A stretch of 64,000 bases of DNA from assembly GCF_003051055.1 (NCBI RefSeq), contig NZ_QAON01000005.1:124001-188000 (forward strand), written 5' to 3'. How positions within the stretch are numbered: position 1 is the stretch's first letter; every line of letters begins with the position of its first letter. Source of the stretch: Agitococcus lubricus (GTDB lineage: Bacteria > Pseudomonadota > Gammaproteobacteria > Pseudomonadales > Moraxellaceae). This document shows, one piece after another, positions 41,871-53,109 of this stretch. Under the pieces are notes generated by a model that saw only the letters and a list, made by a program, of their open reading frames with translations, was not told the origin of the DNA and did no database searches. A program made the translations under genes and the position numbers.

Positions 41871-42799
41871 TAGGGTCGCTCCGCCATTTTTTCGCCCATC
41901 AAACCTGATGGCCTAAACACTAAGACTAAAATCAATACCAAAAAGGCAAAAATATCTTGGTATTGGCTGCCTAAAAAGTTATTGGTTAAATCACCTAAAT
42001 AACCTGCACCCACACTTTCAATAATGCCCAACAAAATACCGCCAATCACTGCCCCTGCAATATTACCAATACCCCCTAATACCGCGGCACAGAAGGCTTT
42101 TAGACCCAATAAAAAGCCCATATAGGCATGGGCTTGTCCGTAGTTTGCAGCAACCATAATACCCGCCACCGCACCTAAGCAAGAACCTAAAATAAAGGTC
42201 ATGGCAATCACTTGGTTGACATTAACGCCCATCAACGAAGCGACTTGTGGACTTTGAGCAGTGGCACGCATTGCACGACCCAATTTAGTTTTTTGCACCA
42301 ATAACCATAATGCGCCCATCATGACTGTCGCTAACACAATAATGCTAATTTGTAATGAGGTAATGGATGCACCAAACACTTGATGTGGCGCATTTTCAAA
42401 AATGGCAGGGAACGGCACATATTGTCTACCCCAAATAATCATCGCCATATTTTGCAACACGATAGATACGCCAATTGCGGTAATTAATGGTGCTAAACGA
42501 GGAGCTTTGCGTAATGGCCGATACGCCACTCGCTCAATGCTGTAGCCTAAAGCGGCACACACAGGAATGGCCATTAATACGCTGGCAAACACTAATAATA
42601 ACGGGGAACTGTCACCTGCATGACCAAGTAATAAATTGAGACAGGTAATACATACCATTGCGCCAATCATGACAATTTCGCCATGCGCAAAGTTAATCAA
42701 GCCTAAAATACCGTAGACCATGGTATAACCAAGCGCGATTAACGCATAAATACTGCCTAAAATCAGGCCATTAATTAACTGTTGGGCTAAAATGTCCAA
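41870..42799 (-). CDS. livH: Branched-chain amino acid permease LivH
   Basis: 309 residues with about 8 membrane segments. Leu-Ile-Asn-Gly-Leu-Ile-Leu-Gly-Ser-Ile-Tyr-Ala-Leu-Ile-Ala-Leu-Gly-Tyr-Thr start and Gly-Arg-Ala-Met-Arg-Ala-Thr-Ala-Gln motif. Pairs with LivM in the membrane; start directly next to livM. Confidence 0.93.
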   Translation of the reverse strand: MDILAQQLINGLILGSIYALIALGYTMVYGILGLINFAHGEIVMIGAMVCITCLNLLLGHAGDSSPLLLVFASVLMAIPVCAALGYSIERVAYRPLRKAPRLAPLITAIGVSIVLQNMAMIIWGRQYVPFPAIFENAPHQVFGASITSLQISIIVLATVMMGALWLLVQKTKLGRAMRATAQSPQVASLMGVNVNQVIAMTFILGSCLGAVAGIMVAANYGQAHAYMGFLLGLKAFCAAVLGGIGNIAGAVIGGILLGIIESVGAGYLGDLTNNFLGSQYQDIFAFLVLILVLVFRPSGLMGEKMAERP

Positions 42800-42821
42800 T
42801 CTATCACTCTCTCTTTACTGA

Positions 42822-43181
42822 CTAACCGCGTTGATAATTAATAATCACCGCAGCAGCACTTTCATCAAATAAGTTTGCCATTTTAGCTAATTTAACAGGC
42901 GATAATTCTTCGACCAAATAACGGGCATTATCAAAAATAGACTGTTGTACATTCAAGCCTTCGTCGATGTCTGCCGTTAAGGTCAAACTGTTGGTGATGA
43001 CCTTGTTATCAAAAGAGTAATGGTCTTTATCGGTGACCGTGTATTCCAACAGTAATTGCCCATCTTTGGCGAGTAATTTGGCACTGACTAAATCACGACG
43101 TAATAACAAGCCATAACGCTCTTTTAAGTTAGGTAACAGTTCTAAGCTATGTGCGCGAAAAGTATCAAATAGTTGTTTCAT
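42822..43181 (-). CDS. Small protein in liv operon, unknown
   Basis: 119 residues, between livH and livK. Predicted soluble, with Leu/Arg/Lys-rich beta pattern and Glu/Asp-rich middle. No recognised family or signal peptide. Position suggests co-transcription with the transporter. Confidence 0.5.
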   Translation of the reverse strand: MKQLFDTFRAHSLELLPNLKERYGLLLRRDLVSAKLLAKDGQLLLEYTVTDKDHYSFDNKVITNSLTLTADIDEGLNVQQSIFDNARYLVEELSPVKLAKMANLFDESAAAVIINYQRG

Positions 43182-43215
43182 GGTTTTTCTCTTTGTTATA
43201 AATCTAAATTCGTTA

Positions 43216-43313
43216 CCCTTCGACTCCGCTCAGGGAACGCCCTTTTCGACTCCGCTCAGGGTGCGGAGTCAGAAGGTAGCTGAACCAAGTCAAGGTAGCT
43301 GAGCGCAGTCGAA
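43216..43313. repeat. REP-like repeats with core TTCGACTCCGCTCA
   Basis: Two near copies of CCCTTCGACTCCGCTCAGGG (43216-43235 and 43242-43261), then two diverged tandem units beginning GGTAGCTGA (about 43275 and 43294), the last with the inverted core. Each is flanked by self-complementary arms. Fills the gap between livK and the unknown small gene. Confidence 0.75.
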
Positions 43314-43314
43314 G

Positions 43315-44502
43315 CTATTGTCCCGTCACCGTTTTTAGGACTTGCCAATCGCCTTTAACCACACGATAGACGGTGATTGCTCCCCCTTGTAAATCGCCTT
43401 TGCTATCAAACTTAATATTGGCAGTGACACCGCTATAATTGGTTTTGGCGATTTCGGGTAAATATTTGGCTGGTTCAGTGGAGTTAGCACGTTGCATCGC
43501 TTCGGCCATCACCATCATCGCATCATAACAATAGGGTGCGTATAACTGGATTTTGCCGTATTTGCCTTCAAACTTTTGTTTAAAGTCTGCACCATGTGGC
43601 ATTTGCTCTAACGGGACACCGGGTAAAGAAGCGGTCACGCCCTCAGCAGCAGCACCCGCTAACTTCATAAATTCTGCGGTATGAATACCATCACCCCCCA
43701 AAAATTGGGCTTTTAAGCCCAAGGTTTGCATTTGTTTGACCATGGGTGCGCCTTGACCATCCATGCCACCATAAAACACTAAATCAGGGGCGACTCCCTT
43801 AATTTTGGTTAAAATCGCAGTAAAGTCAGAGGCTTTGTCGTTGGTAAATTCGTGCATAACGATATTACCGCCAGCCGCTTTAGCCGCTTTTTCAAATTCA
43901 TCGGCTAAACCTTGGCCATAGGCAGTACGGTCATCAATGATGGCGATTTTTTTAGCCCCCATGTCTTTAACCGCAAATTCGCCTAAGACTTTACCCTGTT
44001 GTACATCATTGGCCATCACGCGGAATGCGCCTTTGTAACCTTGTTGGGTATATTTGGGATTGGTTGCCGAAGGCGAAATTTGCACTAAACCTGCATCATT
44101 ATAAATGCGTGAAGAAGGAATGGTGGTGCCTGAGTTTAAGTGGCCAATAATGCCACTGACTTTATCATCGACAAATTTTTGCGCTACAGTAGTGGCAATA
44201 CGCGGGTCGGCTTGGTCGTCTTCGGACTCTAATTCAAACTGAACTTTTTGCCCGCCAATCGTGAGGCCTTTGGCATTTAATTCTTCAATCGCCATCCGCA
44301 CGCCATTTTCGTTATCTTTACCCAAATGTGCTTGAGGGCCTGTTAAGGGTGAAGCATGGCCAATTTTTACCACGACCGCACCCGACGACGCCGTGGCCTG
44401 ACTGGTTTGCTCTTCGGGCTTTTTGCTGCACGCACTCAAGGCAACTGCGGCGGCTAATACAGTCAACGGGATAATTTTTTTCACCTTGTTTTGCTCCTTC
44501 AT
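43315..44502 (-). CDS. livK: Branched-chain amino acid substrate-binding lipoprotein
   Basis: 395 residues. Lipoprotein signal with lipobox Leu-Ser-Ala-Cys (22-25), then Ile-Gly-His-Ala-Ser-Pro-Leu-Thr-Gly-Pro, Val-Ser-Gly-Ile-Ile-Gly-His-Leu-Asn-Ser-Gly-Thr and Arg-Thr-Ala-Tyr-Gly-Gln-Gly of Leu/Ile/Val-binding proteins. Captures ligand for LivHMGF. The ligand could be another amino acid. Confidence 0.9.
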   Translation of the reverse strand: MKEQNKVKKIIPLTVLAAAVALSACSKKPEEQTSQATASSGAVVVKIGHASPLTGPQAHLGKDNENGVRMAIEELNAKGLTIGGQKVQFELESEDDQADPRIATTVAQKFVDDKVSGIIGHLNSGTTIPSSRIYNDAGLVQISPSATNPKYTQQGYKGAFRVMANDVQQGKVLGEFAVKDMGAKKIAIIDDRTAYGQGLADEFEKAAKAAGGNIVMHEFTNDKASDFTAILTKIKGVAPDLVFYGGMDGQGAPMVKQMQTLGLKAQFLGGDGIHTAEFMKLAGAAAEGVTASLPGVPLEQMPHGADFKQKFEGKYGKIQLYAPYCYDAMMVMAEAMQRANSTEPAKYLPEIAKTNYSGVTANIKFDSKGDLQGGAITVYRVVKGDWQVLKTVTGQ

Positions 44503-44675
44503 AAACCAATAGGGACAGATAGAGTCATCACCTGTGCATCAACAATATCATCGGATGCAAGTGGATAGACTGACTGATGGATACCCATTATCAATCAGCG
44601 ATTCTAGCAAGGTTCTTGCCAAGATGGGCAATTTGTTGAACTACAAAAAGTGGAAATTACGTTAAAATGAATTAT

Positions 44676-44734
44676 GACTTACGCATTTCACCGAAATGCT
44701 TGAGTTGAGCGAAGTCGAAACAAGCGCGTAAGTC
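44676..44734. repeat. REP-like hairpin, arms GACTTACGC/GCGTAAGTC
   Basis: Outer arms GACTTACGC (44676-44684) and GCGTAAGTC (44726-44734), inner arms GCTTG/CAAGC and core TTGAGCGAAGTCGAAA. Same core as the elements at 43.2 and 44.8 kb, with unrelated but self-complementary flanks. Confidence 0.7.
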
Positions 44735-44799
44735 ACAAGATACAAGCTCTCTGCTAATTAATGACCGTCAGTTAAGGGAAAATTGCCCCTTAAAAGTAA

Positions 44800-44864
44800 C
44801 CCTTCGACTACGCTCAGGGTGCATTTTTCGTTGGTTGAGCGGAGTCGAAACCAACAAAAAATGC
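44800..44864. repeat. Two REP-like hairpins with the shared core
   Basis: CCCTTCGACTACGCTCAGGG at 44800-44819, followed by a larger hairpin (44821-44864) with GCATTTTT...AAAAATGC-type arms and inner GGTTGAGCGGAGTCGAAACC. Confidence 0.75.
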
Positions 44865-44868
44865 TTAA

Positions 44869-46032
<1,164 letters not shown>

Positions 46033-46042
46033 TGTGTGGTTT

Positions 46043-46162
46043 GTATCCCATGTAAAGTGCAATATAACATGGGATACATATAAGCATGGTAATGTGGGTT
46101 GAGGCACGAAACCCATCGCATTGATTTGGTTAATAAATTGTGGGTTTCCTTCGTCAACCCAC
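46043..46162. repeat. Inverted repeats downstream of dapE
   Basis: First an 11-bp hairpin GTATCCCATGT/ACATGGGATAC (46043-46077, 13-nt loop). Then a longer element: GTGGGTTGA...GAAACCCA (46094-46115) against its near-complement (46141-46162). No T-run; possibly repeats or 3'-end stabilising structures. Confidence 0.5.
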
Positions 46163-46250
46163 GCTACGCCACTGATTACTTCTTAAAAAATTAACCCTGT
46201 ATTTCGCTACGCGACATACAGGCTACTTGCTAAACCATAACACCAATATA

Positions 46251-47456
46251 TTACCCCAACCTCATTCCCAACTCCTGCAAATTACTCACCTGCTCTGCTC
46301 TACCCTGTTGTATAAAACGTTGTTGATACATAGGCAACAAATGATACAACACCGACTTACTCAAATTCACCCCAAACACTAAAGGCGGATACCACGGCAA
46401 AATAGTGGTTGGTAACCCTAAGTCTTGCATACCACGTTTACCCAAAAAATAACGGGTGACACTCAAATGTTTGCTATACGCTAAACGCTGCCGCCATTGA
46501 AAGCGCGAAGGTATTCCCCGTTGTAATGGCTCTTTTGCGAGTGCTCCTGCCAGCTCGTGCGTTGTCCAATCTGGCGGCGCTTGTGTCAATAAACATTGAA
46601 ATAGCAACAAAGCACCTTCTTTTTCTGTATTCACCAACCATTGCTCATCAACCCCCATCAGCCAGCACGTATAACGCCAAAAATGCATAATGCTTTTAGA
46701 TTCTTGTGGGCTAATCATCACCCCCAAGCCCCTCAGCCCCCATAAAAATACCACACAAAACCCTAAATACGTGGCGGCCATATCCACTTGGCAAATAGGC
46801 AACCCCCATGTTTGGCTATCCCATTTTTCATTAGTTTGTAAATGACGACGGACAACCGCATGAATAAAACGTACCTGTATGGTGCTCTTAAACCCTACTT
46901 CAAAACGAGACATACCATTCTCTTGTGTACAGTCCGACCACCACTGTCCTGTTTCGGAAGTACGTTTATCCGCTCCTTTGGTTAATGCCCCTGTTAAGAC
47001 TAAAGTTTGATTAAAACCCGACATTTTGTACCCCCCCATCAACGCTAAATCCCTTAACACGATATTAGCGGGAGTGCCCATACGCTGCATCGCCAGCGCA
47101 CCTTGCCTCACTAAGTCTTCATCCAACCACTTAGGTGGCTCAATCGCAGCAAATAAGGAGGCTAAGGGGGCTGGACACTCTTTTATCTGATGAATCCCTT
47201 CCACCAGCGCGCGCTCAAATTGTTGTTTAATATGACGAATATTATCTTGGGCAAACATCCACGAGACAAAATCGTCCATGACCTTATCGCCCTGCCACAA
47301 ACCTGCAATTAATTGCTGGCGACGTGCGTCTGGTAATATCCAATCCACATAACGATGAATGAGTTTTGCTCGCCAAGAAGGTCGAGGACTATGCGTTTCT
47401 AACCATAATTGTTTGGCTCGTTGCGGCGTTTGAGTCATAAAAGCAGGCGTGGTCAT
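46251..47456 (-). CDS. MpaB/DUF2236-family oxygenase
   Basis: 401 residues from the ATG at 47456. Rubber-oxygenase-like DUF2236 fold: Asn-Ile-Val-Leu-Arg-Asp-Leu-Ala-Leu-Met-Gly-Gly, Gly-Ala-Asp-Lys-Arg-Thr, His-Ala-Val-Val-Arg-Arg and Trp-Gly-Leu-Pro-Ile-Cys-Gln-Val-Asp-Met. Family proteins bind haem through His/Arg pairs. The divergent TetR gene is probably its regulator. Confidence 0.8.
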   Translation of the reverse strand: MTTPAFMTQTPQRAKQLWLETHSPRPSWRAKLIHRYVDWILPDARRQQLIAGLWQGDKVMDDFVSWMFAQDNIRHIKQQFERALVEGIHQIKECPAPLASLFAAIEPPKWLDEDLVRQGALAMQRMGTPANIVLRDLALMGGYKMSGFNQTLVLTGALTKGADKRTSETGQWWSDCTQENGMSRFEVGFKSTIQVRFIHAVVRRHLQTNEKWDSQTWGLPICQVDMAATYLGFCVVFLWGLRGLGVMISPQESKSIMHFWRYTCWLMGVDEQWLVNTEKEGALLLFQCLLTQAPPDWTTHELAGALAKEPLQRGIPSRFQWRQRLAYSKHLSVTRYFLGKRGMQDLGLPTTILPWYPPLVFGVNLSKSVLYHLLPMYQQRFIQQGRAEQVSNLQELGMRLG

Positions 47457-47549
47457 AATATTTATCTCGCACAACAGAATGAGGGTTGACGACACCCTGT
47501 TAATAATACGAATATGTACTCGCATTCAATTCGCATTTAGGGAATTATT

Positions 47550-48176
47550 ATGAAAAAAAAGCCCGTCCAGCAACGCTCTCAGGCGATGGTGGCTAATATC
47601 GTTAATGCGACATACGAGGCGGTAACACGCTATGGCATTGAGGGATTGACGACGGCAAAAGTAGCCGAATTAGCAGACGTCAGTATTGGCTCGTTATATC
47701 AATACTTTAGAAATAAACAGGAGTTAATTGCAGCCTTAATTGAACATAACACCGAACAAATGATTCATGACCTACAACAGATTGTCACCGCCAATCCACA
47801 TGCGAGTTTAGACGATATTCTCAACCGCGCATTACGGCATGGTTTTCAACTGTTCAGGGAAGATAAAGTCTGTTTTGAGATTGTCAAAAATTGGCTGAGT
47901 TTGCCCGTACAAGAGGCCATTGATTTAATTTACGATGCAGGCACAGAGTTTGGCCGTATCTTTTTTTTGCAACATGCCCAAGACTACCCGCTGACCGATT
48001 TACACGTAAAGTCGTTTATTATCATTAACAGTACCTTATTTACTATGATTCGTTACATGAATAATCGGCACAAACTCATCAGCGAAGAACAAATGATAGA
48101 CGGCTTACAACAGATGATTATTAGCTATATCCAATCGTCTGCTCAACAATCCATGGATATAGCCAAACAGCCGTAG
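47550..48176 (+). CDS. TetR-family regulator
   Basis: 208 residues. TetR HTH at about 15-60: Thr-Thr-Ala-Lys-Val-Ala-Glu-Leu-Ala-Asp-Val-Ser-Ile-Gly-Ser-Leu-Tyr-Gln-Tyr-Phe. Divergent from the MpaB-like gene with a short shared promoter gap (93 bases). Confidence 0.88.
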   Translation: MKKKPVQQRSQAMVANIVNATYEAVTRYGIEGLTTAKVAELADVSIGSLYQYFRNKQELIAALIEHNTEQMIHDLQQIVTANPHASLDDILNRALRHGFQLFREDKVCFEIVKNWLSLPVQEAIDLIYDAGTEFGRIFFLQHAQDYPLTDLHVKSFIIINSTLFTMIRYMNNRHKLISEEQMIDGLQQMIISYIQSSAQQSMDIAKQP

Positions 48177-48304
48177 CATACGGCGCGTTCTTGGCACGCT
48201 GTCTATCGATACATTTCCCGTGACTTATAGGTTAGTAGTCACCCTAGTGTCTATTGATGTTTGGTAGATGCACCGTATTGCTAAGCCTTGACGTTGTCAT
48301 CTGT

Positions 48305-50245
48305 TTAATTTTTTATACCGCCTTGTAGCAATGGCATAGGGCATCCTAATACTGCCGCCAATACTCTCACTAACTCATATTCTGAACGGTGTAATACACC
48401 GTCGGTTTGAATCGTTTGTGCAGCAAGATTTATCAACTGTTTTTTGGCTTCTGCATTGAGATAGCAAAATTGCAGAAACACTTTATCTAAGGTTTGTAAG
48501 GTGCACTGTGTTGGCATAGGTGGCACGTCTAAGAATAAGGGGGCGAGTAATTGCTGATAATACTGCTCATATGCTGTGCTTGGATGAGCGCCATGCTGCA
48601 ATAAGACGACAACAAGTTGAGCGCACTGCGGTGAGAAATGACTGAGGGCTTGCTGCCTAAAAATGACCTTCGGAGGATGAATGGCCTGTTCAATTAATTT
48701 TATTAATGCAAATTCAAAGACAGATAATCGCTGATTGAGCCATGCAAATGAACGTAACTCAACCAAAAACTGTTGTTGCTCCTGAACGGGCAATTGATAT
48801 AAGCGAGGTATCGCCAACTCAACGATAGGCAACGCGAGACGATGGTCGCTACGCGTTAGCTGCATTTGTAAACGCCGAACAGAGAAAGCCATTCCTATTT
48901 GCTGCTTAAAAAAATCCTCTAGCACAGATACCGAACATTGTTGCTCCTGAGCCAATAAAGCAAATAACACCATTTTTGCCCCTGTTGTCGTTTGTAAAGC
49001 TCGGGAGATGTCTATAGGTAAATTACGATATAAATACTGAGCCGATAGCAAATCTGCCCACTGTAAGTCCCCTACCGCTTGGCTTAAAGGCACATCAAAA
49101 TGAAAGACCACCTTATCTTGAGTGTTTATTGTTCTCTGGTCTACCGATTGAGGCAGGGGGCTATATGAGGTGGTTGGCGCAAAACTCAGGTGATGACTGT
49201 GGGTGGAAGATTGTGAGCTTGGCACACAAGCAGCCTCTTGCATGGTCTGAGTTTGCCGCGTTTGATATTTCATTCGGGTTAAAAAACTCGGTGCAATCGT
49301 GTTAATACGCTGCTCTAACGGCGGATGGCTCGCTAGCCACTGACTTATCTTGACACTATTAGCAAAACACATATGGCTCACTTGTTCGGCATGCCAAGTG
49401 TGTAAGTAAGAGCCAAACTGACCAATTTTATACAAAGCCCCTGCCAATGCGTCGGGCTGGCGGGTAAACTGTACACTACTGGCATCCGCTAAATTTTCAC
49501 GCTCTCGCGAAATAGCGGCTTTAATTAAACGACCAAGTAGCAAACCCACATAACCCACTAACCATAAGCCCCAGCCCAGTGGCCAAAATGGCGTATACGT
49601 TCTTTGCTGGCGGTGCGAGGTGGTGGGTGGACACATCAGAAACTCCCCCATCTGACCGACGGCGGACAAACCCGCTAGCAATGACACCATATACGTATTT
49701 AAGCGCATATCGTCATTCAAGATATGGCTATATTCATGGCCTACGACAGCTTGTAATTCCTCTCGAGATAACTGTGTTAATGCACCTTGAGTCAGCACCA
49801 ACACACTGTTTTGTGCGCTATAGCCAGCCACAAACGCGTTAATCGTATGTTGTGCAGGCAACACATATAGACGCGGCATGGGCACACCTGAGGCGATGGC
49901 CATTTCTTCACAGACATTGATAAACTGCTGCTCAAGAGGGCTTGCCGTGGCAAAATCCAGCGACTTCGCACCTAATAACGTCGCAATCGCTTGCCCTCCT
50001 TCGCGCAATAAAAACCACTCTACCGCACTCCCGCCCACAACTAACAGTAAAGCCCCTAATAGCGCTTGTTCAGACCAAGCATGCCATAATACTGTACCTT
50101 GACCTGTATCGTAGGTGCTAAGGACTGCGGCGATATACAATACAGCATTCACCCCCAAAAAAATAATTGCAACGGCTACTATAAAATAAATAACTAAGTG
50201 TGCACTCGCACGTTTGGCAGCCGATTGACGGCTAAAAAAATCCAC
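48305..50245 (-). CDS. M48 metalloprotease with TerB-like C-terminus
   Basis: 646 residues from a GTG at 50245. Two N-terminal membrane segments (about 16-40 and 50-70), zinc motif His-Glu-Tyr-Ser-His (near 168) and a third ligand region near Arg-Glu-Arg-Glu-Asn-Leu-Ala-Asp. A further span lies near 222-245. A C-terminal domain from about 370 ends in Asp-Gly-Val-Leu-His-Arg-Ser-Glu-Tyr-Glu-Leu, TerB-like. Coupled with LemA downstream-of-promoter partner (LemA is first). Possibly membrane protein quality control. Confidence 0.8.
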   Translation of the reverse strand: MDFFSRQSAAKRASAHLVIYFIVAVAIIFLGVNAVLYIAAVLSTYDTGQGTVLWHAWSEQALLGALLLVVGGSAVEWFLLREGGQAIATLLGAKSLDFATASPLEQQFINVCEEMAIASGVPMPRLYVLPAQHTINAFVAGYSAQNSVLVLTQGALTQLSREELQAVVGHEYSHILNDDMRLNTYMVSLLAGLSAVGQMGEFLMCPPTTSHRQQRTYTPFWPLGWGLWLVGYVGLLLGRLIKAAISRERENLADASSVQFTRQPDALAGALYKIGQFGSYLHTWHAEQVSHMCFANSVKISQWLASHPPLEQRINTIAPSFLTRMKYQTRQTQTMQEAACVPSSQSSTHSHHLSFAPTTSYSPLPQSVDQRTINTQDKVVFHFDVPLSQAVGDLQWADLLSAQYLYRNLPIDISRALQTTTGAKMVLFALLAQEQQCSVSVLEDFFKQQIGMAFSVRRLQMQLTRSDHRLALPIVELAIPRLYQLPVQEQQQFLVELRSFAWLNQRLSVFEFALIKLIEQAIHPPKVIFRQQALSHFSPQCAQLVVVLLQHGAHPSTAYEQYYQQLLAPLFLDVPPMPTQCTLQTLDKVFLQFCYLNAEAKKQLINLAAQTIQTDGVLHRSEYELVRVLAAVLGCPMPLLQGGIKN

Positions 50246-50257
50246 TACAGTGAACTC

Positions 50258-50845
50258 TTAATTAAAACTAATTTTAATGGGCTCTTTGGCGGCTATATTA
50301 GGAATTTCTAGCATTTGAGCCTGTTGAAATTGGGTGAAATTGGCCACGATATTGTTCGGAAATTTTTCACGCTCAATGTTATACACCATCACGGCATCAT
50401 TAAAGGCTTGGCGGGCAAAACTGACTCTATTTTCGGTGCTTTTTAACTCTTCCATTAAGTGTTGAATGGTGCTGTTGGCTTTAATATCGGGATAGGACTC
50501 GGACAATACCATTAACTTGCCCAAAGCAGCGCTCAACACACCTTCTGCCTGTGCCAATTGTGTCATTGCAGCCGTATTATCCACTTGTTTTGCAACCAAC
50601 TGCTCGGCACTTGCCGCTTGATTTCTGGCGTTAATGACCTGCGTTAAGGTCTCTTTTTCGTGGCTTAAGTAGGCTTTTACTGCCTCTACTAAATTTGGAA
50701 TCAACTCATAACGACGTTGTAACTGTACATCAATTTGTGCAAAGGCATTTTTAAAGTGATTACGCAGGGTAATCAGACTGTTATACACCGCTACCGCATA
50801 AAACCCCATCACCGCTAAAAATAGCAAAAAAATAATCGTCGGCAT
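50258..50845 (-). CDS. LemA-family protein
   Basis: 195 residues: N-terminal membrane anchor (about 3-20), then Ala-Tyr-Asn-Ser-Leu-like and Phe-Ala-Gln-Ile-Asp-Val-Gln-Leu-Gln-Arg-Arg-Tyr-Glu-Leu-Ile-Pro-Asn-Leu-Val with a four-helix bundle. AAGGAG site. Co-encoded with the M48 protease, a common pair. Confidence 0.88.
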   Translation of the reverse strand: MPTIIFLLFLAVMGFYAVAVYNSLITLRNHFKNAFAQIDVQLQRRYELIPNLVEAVKAYLSHEKETLTQVINARNQAASAEQLVAKQVDNTAAMTQLAQAEGVLSAALGKLMVLSESYPDIKANSTIQHLMEELKSTENRVSFARQAFNDAVMVYNIEREKFPNNIVANFTQFQQAQMLEIPNIAAKEPIKISFN

Positions 50846-50965
50846 CTTATTACTCCTTAAAGATACGCCACCTGTTGCCTTTTTTCATTCACGTTTAAGC
50901 ACAATAACAGGTACAATATACCCCGTTTTTGCTGCTTTTATGAAAAATTCTTTTGGAGTGCGCTC

Positions 50966-52300
50966 ATGTCTGTTCAACAACCCAAAGTAGGTTTTGTGTC
51001 TTTAGGTTGCCCTAAAAACTTGGTCGATTCTGAGCGCATTTTGACGCAATTACGTGCCGAAGGTTATCAAATTTCGCCCGATTATAACGGCGCGGATTTA
51101 GTTGTCGTCAATACCTGTGGCTTTATTGAGTCCGCGGTACAAGAGTCCTTAGATGCGATTGGTGAAGCCTTAGCCGAAAACGGTAAAGTGATTGTTACAG
51201 GCTGTTTAGGCATCAAAGAAGGCCAAATTCGTGACGTGCATCCCAGCGTGTTAAAAGTGACTGGCCCACACGCCTATGAAGAAGTGATGGACAGTGTGCA
51301 TCACTATTTACCACCCAAAAAAGACCATCATCCGTTTATTGATTTAGTGCCTGCACAAGGCATCAAACTCACCCCTAAGCATTATGCGTATGTCAAAATT
51401 TCTGAAGGCTGCAACCATCGTTGTACCTTCTGTATTATTCCGTCCATGCGTGGTGATTTAGTATCTCGCCCGATTGGTTCAGTCATGGCCGAAGCCCAAA
51501 ATTTAGTTAAATCAGGCGTAAAAGAATTATTAGTGATTTCACAAGATACCTCGGCTTATGGTGTGGACTTAAAATACAAACTCGACTTTTGGAATGGCCA
51601 ACCGTTAAAAACACGTATGCAAGAATTGTGTGAAGCCATGTCTACCTTGGGTGCTTGGGTACGTTTGCATTATGTTTATCCATATCCGCACGTTGATAAC
51701 GTCATTCCGTTAATGGCTGAAGGCAAAATTTTGCCCTATTTGGATATTCCCTTCCAACACGCCAGCCCACGTATTCTTAAATTAATGAAACGTCCTGCTC
51801 ACAGCGAAAACACTCTCGAACGCATTAAACAATGGCGCGAAATTTGCCCAGACTTAGTATTACGTTCTACCTTTATTGTGGGTTTCCCTAGTGAAACCGA
51901 AGAAGAGTTTGAAGAGTTATTAAACTGGTTACGCGAAGCACAACTCGACCGTGTGGGCTGCTTTAAGTATTCACCTGTTGACGGTGCAGCGGCTAATGAA
52001 TTGCCAGACCCCATTCCAGAAGACGTTAAAGAAGCACGCTGGCAACGTTTTATGGAAGTTCAACAAGAAATTTCTGCTCAACGTTTGCAATTAAAAATTG
52101 GCAAAACCATTCAAGTGTTAATTGATGACATTGACGAAGAAGAAGGGGTTGCTATTGCTCGTTCAGCAGCAGATGCGCCCGAAATTGATGGCAATGTGTA
52201 TATTGAAGGCGAAGGCGCAGCTGATTTAAAAATTGGAGCTTTTGCGACGGTGACTATTGTTGATGCCGATGATTACGATTTGTATGCCGAATTAGCCTAA
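50966..52300 (+). CDS. rimO: Ribosomal protein S12 methylthiotransferase
   Basis: 444 residues. N-terminal UPF0004 domain ([10 protein letters not shown] near 14), radical SAM motif Cys-Asn-His-Arg-Cys-Thr-Phe-Cys (near 148-155) and C-terminal TRAM domain. Adds a methylthio group to Asp of S12. GGAG ribosome site. Confidence 0.95.
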   Translation: MSVQQPKVGFVSLGCPKNLVDSERILTQLRAEGYQISPDYNGADLVVVNTCGFIESAVQESLDAIGEALAENGKVIVTGCLGIKEGQIRDVHPSVLKVTGPHAYEEVMDSVHHYLPPKKDHHPFIDLVPAQGIKLTPKHYAYVKISEGCNHRCTFCIIPSMRGDLVSRPIGSVMAEAQNLVKSGVKELLVISQDTSAYGVDLKYKLDFWNGQPLKTRMQELCEAMSTLGAWVRLHYVYPYPHVDNVIPLMAEGKILPYLDIPFQHASPRILKLMKRPAHSENTLERIKQWREICPDLVLRSTFIVGFPSETEEEFEELLNWLREAQLDRVGCFKYSPVDGAAANELPDPIPEDVKEARWQRFMEVQQEISAQRLQLKIGKTIQVLIDDIDEEEGVAIARSAADAPEIDGNVYIEGEGAADLKIGAFATVTIVDADDYDLYAELA

Positions 52301-52351
52301 GCTAACGGCTATTTGCCCTCTACCTTGCGTAGAGGACAAATCAACCTGTAA

Positions 52352-52891
52352 TCACAGCATCCGTTGAATTAAACCATCTTTGACTATTTTTTGATGGTAA
52401 ATGGCAGCCCCAATATGTGCCATGGTTAACAACACTAACAATGGCCAAAACACGTCTTCATGCAACTCTTTAATATCTCCCGCCAACTCTTTATTCACAG
52501 TCAGCCACTGGGGCAGCTCAAAAAAACCAAACAAACTAATCGGTTTACCTGCCAACTGAGACATCACCATACCCGTCACAGGCATTGCCAATAACGCTAA
52601 ATACAACCCTCCATGTACATAAGAGGCAACCATTTGTTGCCATGCAGGCGCAGCCAGAGGCCGCGGCGTGACATTAATCAATCGCCATGTTAAACGTGCC
52701 AACATTAACGTCCCCAAAGATACACCTAAGGCTTTATGTAGCATAATCGATTGTATATACGCCTCGCTGTCTTTAGGACTGGCTTCATGCCATGCCACCA
52801 TGCCCCAAACAGCAAGCAACATCACCACACTTAACCAATGAAATAGTTTAGCCAACTGTCCCCATGTATCATGGGTATTTTGTATAGACAT
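52352..52891 (-). CDS. Cytochrome b561-family protein
   Basis: 179 residues from the ATG at 52891. Four membrane helices with haem His ligands (Leu-Phe-His-Trp-Leu near 17, His-Lys-Ala-Leu-Gly near 50, His-Gly-Gly-Leu-Tyr near 99, His-Glu-Asp-Val and Met-Ala-His-Ile near the end). Electron carrier in the inner membrane, superoxide/quinone-related in some homologues. Confidence 0.87.
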   Translation of the reverse strand: MSIQNTHDTWGQLAKLFHWLSVVMLLAVWGMVAWHEASPKDSEAYIQSIMLHKALGVSLGTLMLARLTWRLINVTPRPLAAPAWQQMVASYVHGGLYLALLAMPVTGMVMSQLAGKPISLFGFFELPQWLTVNKELAGDIKELHEDVFWPLLVLLTMAHIGAAIYHQKIVKDGLIQRML

Positions 52892-53109
52892 CGCTTGCCC
52901 CTTCTGCTCATTACATACTGTTTGTGCTGGCTGATAGCCATTAAACACCCTTATTGTAGCTACAGGATACAAACCCGAGCTTAAGAGTTACTTAATCGCG
53001 TATATAACCTGCCTGATAAATTGCTGTAAAAATCACAAACGATATGAAAAAATAGCGTTAATCTGCACAAGCAGCCTCTCACACGCAATACAAATAGGAA
53101 TGGATTAGC

